This document shows, piece by piece, positions 1 to 6,619 of a DNA stretch of 12,889 bases. The position numbers were made by a program, and so were the translations under genes. Positions within the stretch are counted from its first letter, which is position 1; each line of letters opens with the position of its first letter. Below the pieces are notes generated by a model. The model had not been told where the DNA came from. It searched no databases and saw nothing but the letters and a program-made list of their open reading frames with translations. The DNA comes from Spirochaetia bacterium. Its GTDB lineage: Bacteria; Spirochaetota; Spirochaetia; Treponematales; Breznakiellaceae. The DNA lies in contig BNUW01000067.1 of the NCBI GenBank assembly GCA_025997655.1, forward strand, positions 1-12,889, in the 5' to 3' direction.

Positions 1-1
1 G

Positions 2-1294
2 GGGCACCTTTTTGTCAGCTCGGGCCTTGGCGGCATGAGCGGGGCACAACCCAAGGCCGCCGAGATTGCCGGCGCGGTGGGAATCGTCGCCGAGGTTGAC
101 GAAAGCCGCATCAAAACCCGGCTTGACCAGGGCTGGGTTTCCTATTCATCCTCTAATCTATCGGATGTTTTTGCCAAGGCGGATGAATACTTAAAAAAGA
201 AAACACCCTATTCGATTGCCTACCACGGAAATATTGTTGACCTCTTGCAATATGTGGTTGACCGCAACATTAAGGTTGAGTTAATGAGCGATCAGACATC
301 CTGCCACGCGGCATACGACGGCGGCTACTGTCCCCAGGGGATGAGCTTTGCGGAACGGACCGCCATGCTTGCACAGAAAGACAAACGAAGTGTGTTTATC
401 GAAAAGGTCAACGCCTCATTGCGGAAGCACTATGAGCTTATCAAAACCTGCGTCGAACGGGGTGCGTACTTTTTCGATTACGGAAACGCATTCCTCAAGG
501 CCGTATACGATGCGGGGGTAAAAGAGGTTTCCAAAAACGGTATTGATGATAAGGACGGCTTCACCTTCCCCTCATACGTGGAGGACATCATGGGCCCCCT
601 GCTCTTCGACTACGGCTACGGCCCCTTCCGCTGGGTATGCCTGAGCGGTAAACCCGAGGACCTCCGCAAAACGGATCAGGCGGCCATGGACTGCATCGAC
701 AGGAACCGGCGGTACCAGGACATGGACAACTACAACTGGATCCGGGACGCGGAAAAAAACAAAATGGTGGTGGGCACCCAGGCGCGTATCCTCTATCAGG
801 ACGCCGAGGGCAGAATGAAGATAGCCCTTAAATTCAACGAGCTGGTGCGGGAAGGAAAGATAGGGCCGGTCATGATGGGGCGGGATCACCACGATGTAAG
901 CGGCACCGATTCCCCCTTCCGGGAAACCTCCAACATCAAGGACGGCTCCAATGTGATGGCGGACATGGCGGTACAGTGCTATGTAGGCAACGCCGCCCGG
1001 GGCATGAGCTTAGTGGCCCTGCACAACGGCGGCGGTACCGGCATCGGCAAGTCCATCAACGGCGGTTTCGGCCTGGTGCTGGACGGCAGCGCCCGTGTTG
1101 ATGAGGTCATAAAAAGCTCCCTGCTCTGGGACGTGATGGGCGGCGTGGCGCGGCGGAACTGGGCGCGTAACCCCCACTCCATGGAAACCGTTACGGAGTA
1201 TAACAAAAAGTACGCCGGGGAAAGCCAGATCACCATCCCCTATCTTGCGGACGAGGACCTGGTGGCAAAGGCTGTACATAAACACTTTTCCTGA
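2..1294 (+). CDS. hutU: Urocanate hydratase (urocanase), C-terminal part, cut by window start
   Basis: Urocanase adds water to urocanate to give 4-imidazolone-5-propionate, the second step of histidine degradation, using tightly bound NAD+ in the cytoplasm. The frame is open from base 2, so the N-terminus lies outside the window; 430 residues are visible. The NAD-binding signature appears at once as GLGGMSGAQ. The active-site cysteine stretch reads GPFRWVC (Cys codon 638-640), followed by GRDHHDVSGTDSPFRET and LHNGGGTGIG, in the family order. The GPFRWVC form, as I recall it, belongs to the longer urocanase type of about 670 residues rather than the roughly 550-residue Bacillus/Pseudomonas type. 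A terminator follows, so the gene belongs to an upstream transcript. Thiourocanate hydratase is a close relative that I cannot exclude, because its distinguishing residues are not known to me. Confidence 0.92.
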   Translation, partial: GHLFVSSGLGGMSGAQPKAAEIAGAVGIVAEVDESRIKTRLDQGWVSYSSSNLSDVFAKADEYLKKKTPYSIAYHGNIVDLLQYVVDRNIKVELMSDQTSCHAAYDGGYCPQGMSFAERTAMLAQKDKRSVFIEKVNASLRKHYELIKTCVERGAYFFDYGNAFLKAVYDAGVKEVSKNGIDDKDGFTFPSYVEDIMGPLLFDYGYGPFRWVCLSGKPEDLRKTDQAAMDCIDRNRRYQDMDNYNWIRDAEKNKMVVGTQARILYQDAEGRMKIALKFNELVREGKIGPVMMGRDHHDVSGTDSPFRETSNIKDGSNVMADMAVQCYVGNAARGMSLVALHNGGGTGIGKSINGGFGLVLDGSARVDEVIKSSLLWDVMGGVARRNWARNPHSMETVTEYNKKYAGESQITIPYLADEDLVAKAVHKHFS

Positions 1295-1302
1295 TGGAAA
1301 CG

Positions 1303-1333
1303 GGAGGATGCCGGGAGGTATCCTCCTTTTTTT
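1303..1333 (+). terminator. Intrinsic terminator after hutU
   Basis: A perfect 7-bp stem, GGAGGAT (1303-1309) with ATCCTCC (1320-1326), has a 10-nt loop and is followed directly by seven T residues (1327-1333). It starts 9 bases after the hutU stop codon. It should separate hutU from the promoter-led operon downstream. Confidence 0.85.
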
Positions 1334-1509
1334 AAAAAAGGTATTATTGAGAACATTGGTGTATATCAATTTCTTTCATTTGCAATTTTTATGCCGCTAT
1401 ACAGTTTCGTATGCATTTTTATACTTTTTTCCTTGACAGATACTATATCGCCCATTACAATGCGTTGATTGTGAATGGAACTTTCGAATGAAAGTGTATG
1501 GAGTGAAAA
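1334..1509 (+). promoter_or_regulatory. Intergenic control region between hutU and the Mo-hydroxylase operon
   Basis: This AT-rich gap holds the operon promoter and leader. An imperfect dyad (ATTGGTGTATATCAAT, 1355-1370, 12 of 16 positions symmetric) lies about 63 bp upstream of the -35 box and could be an operator, but this is weak. The 7-mer TTTCATT or its complement recurs at 1374-1380, 1487-1493 and 1521-1527. I see no gene here. Confidence 0.45.
1433..1461 (+). promoter_or_regulatory. Sigma70-type promoter of the catabolic operon
   Basis: The -35 box TTGACA (1433-1438, perfect consensus) and the -10 box TACAAT (1456-1461, one mismatch) are separated by exactly 17 bp. Transcription should start near 1468, giving a leader of about 42 nt before the ATG at 1510. 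No other good promoter was noticed before 11008, so this one may drive all seven downstream genes. Confidence 0.8.
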
Positions 1510-1528
1510 ATGAATATCCATTTCATTC
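1480..1528 (+). promoter_or_regulatory. Possible alternating hairpins over the first ribosome binding site
   Basis: ACTTTC (1480-1485) can pair with GAAAGT (1490-1495) as a leader hairpin with a 4-nt loop. The same segment, GAATGAAA (1486-1493), is also complementary to TTTCATTC (1521-1528) inside the coding sequence. That second fold, helped by ATGGA (1498-1502) with TCCAT (1517-1521), would trap the GGAG ribosome binding site (1500-1503) and the start codon. The complementarity is read directly from the sequence; a regulatory role is only inferred. Confidence 0.3.
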
Positions 1529-1980
1529 TTAATGGAAAAAAGCATCGCGGCAGTGTTGATTCCTCTACCCGGCTTATTGATCTGTTAAGGGATGGATGCG
1601 GTATACGCAGTGTCAGGGAAGGCTGCGGCGCCGGAGAATGCGGGTCCTGTACCGTTTTACTAAACGGCAATCCCGTTTGTTCATGCCTGACCCCGGCGGT
1701 ACAGGTCCGGGGCTGCGAAATTGTCACGATTGACGGACTGGAACAAAATGGGGAACTTACCCTGTTGCAAAAAGCCTTCCTCGAAAATGACGCCGTGCAA
1801 TGCGGGTTTTGTACCCCTGGAATGATCCTCACCGCAAAGGCACTCCTTGATAAGAATCCCAATCCCGGCAAAGATGAGATACGGCGGGCTCTGGCAGGTA
1901 ACATCTGCCGTTGTACCGGGTATATCCCCATCCTGCGGGCCGTCGAGGCGGCGGCACAGCAAAGAGAGGCGGCGACATGA
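1510..1980 (+). CDS. Molybdenum hydroxylase, [2Fe-2S] small subunit (XDH/CoxS family)
   Basis: This 156-residue iron-sulfur subunit passes electrons from the Mo centre to FAD. The N-terminal plant-type ferredoxin domain has cluster cysteines C39, C44, C47 and C59 (C-x4-C-x2-C-x11-C, with GCGAGECGSC visible). The C-terminal helical [2Fe-2S] domain has C98, C101, C133 and C135 (QCGFC and ICRC). Length and cysteine spacing match the CoxS/XdhC family with all eight ligands present. The ATG at 1510 follows GGAG at 1500-1503 with a 6-nt spacer. The stop codon overlaps the next start (ATGA, 1977-1980), indicating translational coupling. Subunit symbols vary between organisms (xdhC, coxS, ndhS), so none is given. 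Confidence 0.95.
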   Translation: MNIHFILNGKKHRGSVDSSTRLIDLLRDGCGIRSVREGCGAGECGSCTVLLNGNPVCSCLTPAVQVRGCEIVTIDGLEQNGELTLLQKAFLENDAVQCGFCTPGMILTAKALLDKNPNPGKDEIRRALAGNICRCTGYIPILRAVEAAAQQREAAT

Positions 1981-2807
1981 ACCACCCCGACCCGCTGATC
2001 CCCGGATCCTTGGAGGAACTCCTCAATTTTATTGAACGGTATTCGGGCAGGTATATCCTTGCGGCGGGTGGAACCGATTGTCTGGTAAAATTCGGGGGGC
2101 GTATGTCTCCCCGCTGCCGCCTTATCGACATTTCCGGCGCGGCCGAATTACGGGGAATCTCCCTTGAACATGATGAACTGCGTATCGGCGCCCTGGAAAC
2201 CATGACTTCCCTGTCCGAAGATGATCGGGTAAAACAGCATGCCCCCTGCCTGGCAGCGGCTGCGGCAAAAGTGGGGTCCTGGCAAATCCGGAACCGGGCG
2301 ACAGTGGGGGGCAATGTGGCCAACGCCTCCCCCGCCGCAGACACCCCATCGGCCCTTGCGGCCCTGGACGCGGTGGTTCTGCTCACTTCCCGAAAGGGCA
2401 GCCGGGAACTGCCGGTTCCTGCGTTTCTAACTGGGCCAAACCGCAGCGCCCTGGAGCCCGGCGAGCTGATACGGGCTTTCCGTATCCCCCTGCGGCATGG
2501 GAGGGTATCCGCCTTCGGCAAAATAGGCAGCCGAACCGAGCTGAGCATTGCCCGGCTCAACCTCGCGGCGGCCATAGGCGGAAAGACTGAACCCCGGGTG
2601 TTTGTGGGAACCCTGGGGACGGCGGCACTGCGCTGCCCCGAAGCGGAATCGGCCCTCGCCCGGAACTCCGATCCGGCCCCCTTCTGCGTCGCCCTTTCGG
2701 CGCTGGTTGAAAAGGCCATAGCCGGGCGATCCACCCTCCCCTATAAACGTTCCGCCATACAGGCCCTGGGGGAAGATGTACTAAAAACTATAGAAGGTAT
2801 TGTATGA
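1977..2807 (+). CDS. Molybdenum hydroxylase, FAD-binding medium subunit (XDH/CoxM family)
   Basis: This 276-residue flavoprotein subunit takes electrons from the [2Fe-2S] clusters and hands them to an external acceptor. Two FAD-binding motifs typical of the CoxM fold are visible: AAGGTD at residues 29-34 and TVGGNVANASPAADT at 109-123. A CO-dehydrogenase-flavoprotein-like C-terminal domain ends in LPYKRSAIQALGEDVL. An upstream in-frame ATG at 1911 exists, but it would overlap the small subunit by 70 bases. I chose the ATG at 1977, which forms an ATGA overlap and has GAGAGG at 1964-1969 with a 7-nt spacer. The cysteine-rich 4Fe-4S insert of 4-hydroxybenzoyl-CoA reductase is absent, so this looks like an ordinary hydroxylase or dehydrogenase partner. 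The stop overlaps the next start at 2804-2807. Confidence 0.93.
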   Translation: MNHPDPLIPGSLEELLNFIERYSGRYILAAGGTDCLVKFGGRMSPRCRLIDISGAAELRGISLEHDELRIGALETMTSLSEDDRVKQHAPCLAAAAAKVGSWQIRNRATVGGNVANASPAADTPSALAALDAVVLLTSRKGSRELPVPAFLTGPNRSALEPGELIRAFRIPLRHGRVSAFGKIGSRTELSIARLNLAAAIGGKTEPRVFVGTLGTAALRCPEAESALARNSDPAPFCVALSALVEKAIAGRSTLPYKRSAIQALGEDVLKTIEGIV

Positions 2808-5026
2808 GCGGGTACAGGTTCATCGGAAAAAATCTGCGCCGCCCCGACGGGCCGGACAAGGTGAGGGGCCAATACCATTATCTGGCGGATTCCCTGCCCG
2901 AAGGTACCCTGCACGGGGTAATACTCTTCAGTACCCAGGCCCATGCCCGCCTTGTTTCCATAGATACCCGGCGCGCCCTGGCCCTGCCCGGGGTCACCGT
3001 ACTGACCTATGAGGATGCCCCCGCCGAACGGTACAACAGCGGGGAGTGGTTTCCCGGGCAAAATGACCATCCGGATGAGACCGTTCTTACCGGCCATGCC
3101 CGGCATGTTGGCGACCGGATTGCGCTGGTACTGGCGCAGGACCGGCGGACAGCCCTGGAGGCGCGAAACCGTATCAACGTTGTGTATGAACCCCTGCCGC
3201 CCATTACCGATATAATGAGCGCCGGGGATATGGCGGGCCTGCTCCACGAAGACGGGATACCGGCCTTCCCGGGCCGCATTGAGTACGGTGATGTGGATGC
3301 GGCCTTTGCCAATGCCGACATGGTGGAACGGGATACCATAGTAACTCCCCGGATCCACCACGCCGCCCTGGAAACCCACTGCATCCTCGCCATTCCCCGG
3401 GCGGAACAGGTTCTGGAAATACGCAGCCCCTGCCAGATCGGCTTTGGGGTTCAACATGCGGTGTCCATGGTGGTACCCCTTCCCCTCTCGAAGATCCGGG
3501 TGATAAAGGTCCCCATGGGCGGGTCCTTCGGCGGGAAGCAGGAGGCGGTCTTTGAGCCCCTCTGCGCTTGGGCCGCCTACCGGCTGGGGCGGCCTGTGTT
3601 TATCAACACCACCCGGGAAGAAACCATGCTTGCCACCCGTACCCGTGCCGCAACCCTGGGGGTCGTGGAAACCGCCCTGGATGCTGAAGGTACGATCCTG
3701 GGACGCCGCTTTTCCCTGACCGTCGATGCCGGGGCCTACCTGACGGGGACCAAAAAGGTGATGATGGCCATGGGGAAAAAAACTTCCCGGCTCTACGCCA
3801 TCCCCGCACTGCGTTACGAGGCACGGGCGGTGCGTACCTCCACCACCCCGGCGGGGGCTTGCCGGGGCTACGGCTCACCCCAGATTCATGCCATAACCGA
3901 GGTTCATACGGACCTCCTTTGCCACAGGCGCGGCTTTGACCCGGCGGCGTTCCGCCTTAAAAACCTGGTCCACCCCTTTAACGATGACCCTTCAGGGAAC
4001 GCAAACCTGGGTAACGCCCGGATCAGGGACTGCCTGGAGCGGGGGCTTCGGGCCTTCGGCTGGGAGGAACGGAAGAAAGCGTCAGGCGCCGGGCGCTTCC
4101 GGCGGGGGGCGGGCTTTGCCTGCGCCACCCACGGCAACGGATACTACAAAACCATCTACCACGATATCGCGGGCATGTCCCTGCGGCTTATGGAAGACGG
4201 CTCGGCGGTACTGCGTTCGGGGATATACGAGATGGGGCACGCCGCAAACACCGCCATGGCCTGCATCGTGGCTGAAGTTACCGGCATCGCGCCGGAACGG
4301 ATAACCGTGCTGGAGGGGGATACCCTTTTCGGCAGCTACGACATCGGCTGCCAGGCAAGCCGGGGGATCTATGTGGTGGGTGAATGCGCCCGGCTCTGTG
4401 CGGAAAGCGCCATGAAAAAGCTCTGCCGGGAGGCGGAACGGCTCTGGCAGGTTCCGGTACGCCATGAAGACGGTGTGCTCCACGCCGGGGATAAAACGGT
4501 GGAGTTCGGCGATGCCCTCCGGGAGATTACCCTGAAAAACCGCGTTACGATAGAAGCCTTTGTGGAACACCGGCCGGAACACAACCCCGCTTCCTATGGC
4601 GTCCACTTTGTTGACCTCACGGTGGACACCCTTTCAGGGCTGGTTCATATCGACAAATACCTGGCGGTCCATGATGTGGGACAGGCGGTTGGGCGTAATC
4701 TGGTTGAAGGCCAGATCTACGGCGGGGTGCAGATGGGTATCGGCATGGCCCTCACCGAAGAGCTCGTCTTTGATCAAAAGGGACAGCCAAGCGCACGCAA
4801 TTTTGATAAATACCACCTGATAAACGCCCCGGATATGCCCGATGTGGAGGTCCTGCTGATTGAGGAAGGGGAAGAGGGAGGGCCCTTTGGTGCAAAGAGC
4901 ATTGGGGAAATTGCCACGGTACCGGTTGCGCCGGCCATCGTAAACGCGGTTAACCGCGCCCTTTCCACCAGCCTGACCCGGATGCCGCTTACACCGGAGC
5001 GAATCGTGGCGGCATTGAACCGGTAG
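2804..5026 (+). CDS. Molybdenum hydroxylase, molybdopterin-binding catalytic subunit (XDH-like, substrate unknown)
   Basis: This 740-residue subunit holds the Mo-pterin cytosine dinucleotide-type cofactor and the substrate site. An aldehyde-oxidase a/b hammerhead domain (about residues 15-130) precedes the Mo-binding region. Motifs in order are GGSFGGKQE (239-247), ACRGYGSPQ (352-360), CQASRG (516-521) and GPFGAKSIGE (693-702). E702 sits where the catalytic base of the family (Glu1261 of bovine xanthine oxidase) is expected. By my hand alignment, bovine Glu802 corresponds to Gln246 and Arg880 to Ala322; these residues orient xanthine, so a purine substrate is doubtful. The ATG at 2804 follows AGAAGG (2792-2797). 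The context of imidazole-degrading genes suggests an imidazole-derived substrate. Databases would probably call it xanthine dehydrogenase. Confidence 0.92.
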   Translation: MSGYRFIGKNLRRPDGPDKVRGQYHYLADSLPEGTLHGVILFSTQAHARLVSIDTRRALALPGVTVLTYEDAPAERYNSGEWFPGQNDHPDETVLTGHARHVGDRIALVLAQDRRTALEARNRINVVYEPLPPITDIMSAGDMAGLLHEDGIPAFPGRIEYGDVDAAFANADMVERDTIVTPRIHHAALETHCILAIPRAEQVLEIRSPCQIGFGVQHAVSMVVPLPLSKIRVIKVPMGGSFGGKQEAVFEPLCAWAAYRLGRPVFINTTREETMLATRTRAATLGVVETALDAEGTILGRRFSLTVDAGAYLTGTKKVMMAMGKKTSRLYAIPALRYEARAVRTSTTPAGACRGYGSPQIHAITEVHTDLLCHRRGFDPAAFRLKNLVHPFNDDPSGNANLGNARIRDCLERGLRAFGWEERKKASGAGRFRRGAGFACATHGNGYYKTIYHDIAGMSLRLMEDGSAVLRSGIYEMGHAANTAMACIVAEVTGIAPERITVLEGDTLFGSYDIGCQASRGIYVVGECARLCAESAMKKLCREAERLWQVPVRHEDGVLHAGDKTVEFGDALREITLKNRVTIEAFVEHRPEHNPASYGVHFVDLTVDTLSGLVHIDKYLAVHDVGQAVGRNLVEGQIYGGVQMGIGMALTEELVFDQKGQPSARNFDKYHLINAPDMPDVEVLLIEEGEEGGPFGAKSIGEIATVPVAPAIVNAVNRALSTSLTRMPLTPERIVAALNR

Positions 5027-5038
5027 ACAATATAATTG

Positions 5039-5045
5039 AAGGAGG
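5039..5045 (+). promoter_or_regulatory. Strong ribosome binding site fixing a GTG start for HAL1
   Basis: AAGGAGG lies 6 nt before the GTG at 5052. This near-perfect Shine-Dalgarno sequence supports GTG as the initiation codon. Another GTG and a TTG follow within a few codons but have poorer spacing. Confidence 0.8.
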
Positions 5046-5051
5046 CGTCCT

Positions 5052-6569
5052 GTGGTAGTGTTGAATGGTAGTGATTTGGATTTGAAAGCGCTCCGGGCCA
5101 TAGCGGTGGAGGGCGGGCAGGTACGCATATCCCCGGATGGAGAAGCGCGGCTAGAGGATTCCCGCAAACTGGTTTACGAACTGGTTGAGCAGAATATCCC
5201 GGTCTACGGTTTTAATACCGGTGTGGGTTGGAACAAGGACCGGCATATCGCATCGGAATTTTTCAAGCAGTATAACGAAAACCTTATCCACTCCCATACC
5301 TTAGGGGTGCGGGAAGAGGCGTCGGAAGCGGAGGTGCGGGCGGCAATGGCAATACGCCTGAACTGTCTGCTCCGGGGCAATACGGGAATTCAGCCGGAGA
5401 TCGCCCGCCGTTACGCAGAATTCCTGAATCAAAAAATTCATCCCGTCGTTCCGGAACGGGGTTCGGTCGGTGAAGGCGACATAGCAATCCTGTCTCATAT
5501 AGGGCTCGCCATGATCGGCGAGGGGGATGTGTACTATCAGGGTCGGCGTATGAGCGCGGCGGAGGCCCACAAACAGGCGGGGCTTCAATTCGTGGAGCTT
5601 GGTCCCAAGGACGGCCTGGCCATCGTAAGCTGTAACGCCTTCGGCATGGCGGAGGGAGCCCTCTCCCTGATAGAACTCAGCAGCCTGGTGGATCAGGCGG
5701 ACCTGATCTATGCCGTCTCCCTTGAGGGTCTCAACGGTAACACCTCCCCCCTTGACCCAAAAGTCCACGAGGCACGGCGGCTCCCGGGCCAGACCGCAAG
5801 CGCCGCCCTGGTAAGCAGGTTTCTTAAGGGCAGCTATATCTACGACGCCTTCCCCGACAAACCCGTGCAGGACCCCATCAGCTTCAGGAGCGGCGCTTAT
5901 GTACACGGGGCACTCCGGGACGCCCTGGAATATGTGACCAAGTTCGCCCTTATCCAGATGAACAGTTCCGACGACAACCCCTGCCTGCTCCTGGATGAAC
6001 GAAGGATCATATCATGCTCAAACTTTGAGTGCACAACAATCGCCGTAGGTTTTGAGATGCTGGGCATTACCCTGAGCCATGTCTCCCGGATGTCCTGTTT
6101 CAGGATGACCAAACTGGGGGCCCCCAATTTTACGGGGCTTCCCCGGTTCCTGACCCCGGATGAAGCCCATGTCCATGCCTTTGGGGCGCTGCAGAAAACC
6201 TACACCCTGCTGGATACGGAAATACGGCACCTGTCCAATCCCTCCACGGTGGACTATCAGGCGGTGGCCGGGGAGATCGAAGATCACGCAAATAACCTGC
6301 CCCATGTGGCCCAGCGTATACGCCGGATCACCGATAACCTGACCTACATCCTGGGCATGGAGATGATGCACGCCGCCCAGGCAATTACCCTGCGGCAGCA
6401 GCAAAACCCGAAGCTCCGGCTGGGAGCGGCAACCGAGGCGGCCTACGAAGCGTATCGCCGCGCCGTACCCTGGTATGACCGGGACAGGAATCTGTCGGCG
6501 GACATAGAAGCGTCCTATCAAGTTGTTAAAAGCCGGCGTCTGCTTGACGCCGCTGAAAAGGTTATTTGA
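5052..6569 (+). CDS. HAL1: MIO-less histidine ammonia-lyase-fold protein, candidate ergothionase / histidine-betaine lyase
   Basis: This 505-residue protein has the full-length histidine/phenylalanine ammonia-lyase fold. True members make an MIO electrophile from Ala-Ser-Gly in GSVGASGDLAP; here residues 137-143 read GSVGEGD, so the triad is gone and the loop is one residue shorter. P. putida HAL Tyr280 is replaced (QDPISFR, Ile276). Substrate-side residues remain: Tyr52 in VYGFNTGVG, His82, Arg279, Phe325 and Glu410 in EIEDH. Lys62 and Lys382 lie near the active-site segments. Ergothionase of Treponema denticola, a relative on this fold, eliminates trimethylamine from ergothioneine, whose quaternary amine leaves easily. 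HAL1 is thus a plausible ergothionase or hercynine lyase and is unlikely to be HutH. It starts 25 bp after the Mo subunit and is followed by a hairpin and the BCCT gene. Family certain, substrate inferred. Confidence 0.88.
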   Translation: MVVLNGSDLDLKALRAIAVEGGQVRISPDGEARLEDSRKLVYELVEQNIPVYGFNTGVGWNKDRHIASEFFKQYNENLIHSHTLGVREEASEAEVRAAMAIRLNCLLRGNTGIQPEIARRYAEFLNQKIHPVVPERGSVGEGDIAILSHIGLAMIGEGDVYYQGRRMSAAEAHKQAGLQFVELGPKDGLAIVSCNAFGMAEGALSLIELSSLVDQADLIYAVSLEGLNGNTSPLDPKVHEARRLPGQTASAALVSRFLKGSYIYDAFPDKPVQDPISFRSGAYVHGALRDALEYVTKFALIQMNSSDDNPCLLLDERRIISCSNFECTTIAVGFEMLGITLSHVSRMSCFRMTKLGAPNFTGLPRFLTPDEAHVHAFGALQKTYTLLDTEIRHLSNPSTVDYQAVAGEIEDHANNLPHVAQRIRRITDNLTYILGMEMMHAAQAITLRQQQNPKLRLGAATEAAYEAYRRAVPWYDRDRNLSADIEASYQVVKSRRLLDAAEKVI

Positions 6570-6575
6570 GGCAAT

Positions 6576-6600
6576 AGGCTGGGCGCTCATGCCCGGCTTT
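6576..6600 (+). other. Hairpin between HAL1 and the transporter gene
   Basis: GCTGGGC (6578-6584) pairs with GCCCGGC (6591-6597), including one G-U pair, around a 6-nt loop. Outer A-U and G-U pairs can extend it. Only three T residues follow, so it is a weak or partial terminator, or an mRNA processing or stability element within the operon, rather than its end. Confidence 0.5.
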
Positions 6601-6619
6601 AAATAATGAGGAGGTCGTA

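Noticed and set aside
1334-1509. Molybdenum-cofactor riboswitch before the Mo-hydroxylase genes
   Set aside because: The leader after the predicted start is only about 42 nt, too short for that RNA, and no matching fold is apparent.
1911-1979. Upstream ATG for the FAD subunit
   Set aside because: It would overlap the 2Fe-2S gene by 70 bases across its conserved C-terminal cysteines; the ATGA-coupled start at 1977 is typical of these operons.
1829-2734. 301-codon minus-strand ORF opposite the FAD subunit
   Set aside because: It is a GC-rich shadow of a clearly recognised gene, with Arg/Ser/Pro-rich translation and no family motif.
2741-3457. 238-codon minus-strand ORF opposite the Mo subunit
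   Set aside because: It lies antisense to conserved XDH-family sequence; the translation shows no recognisable domain.
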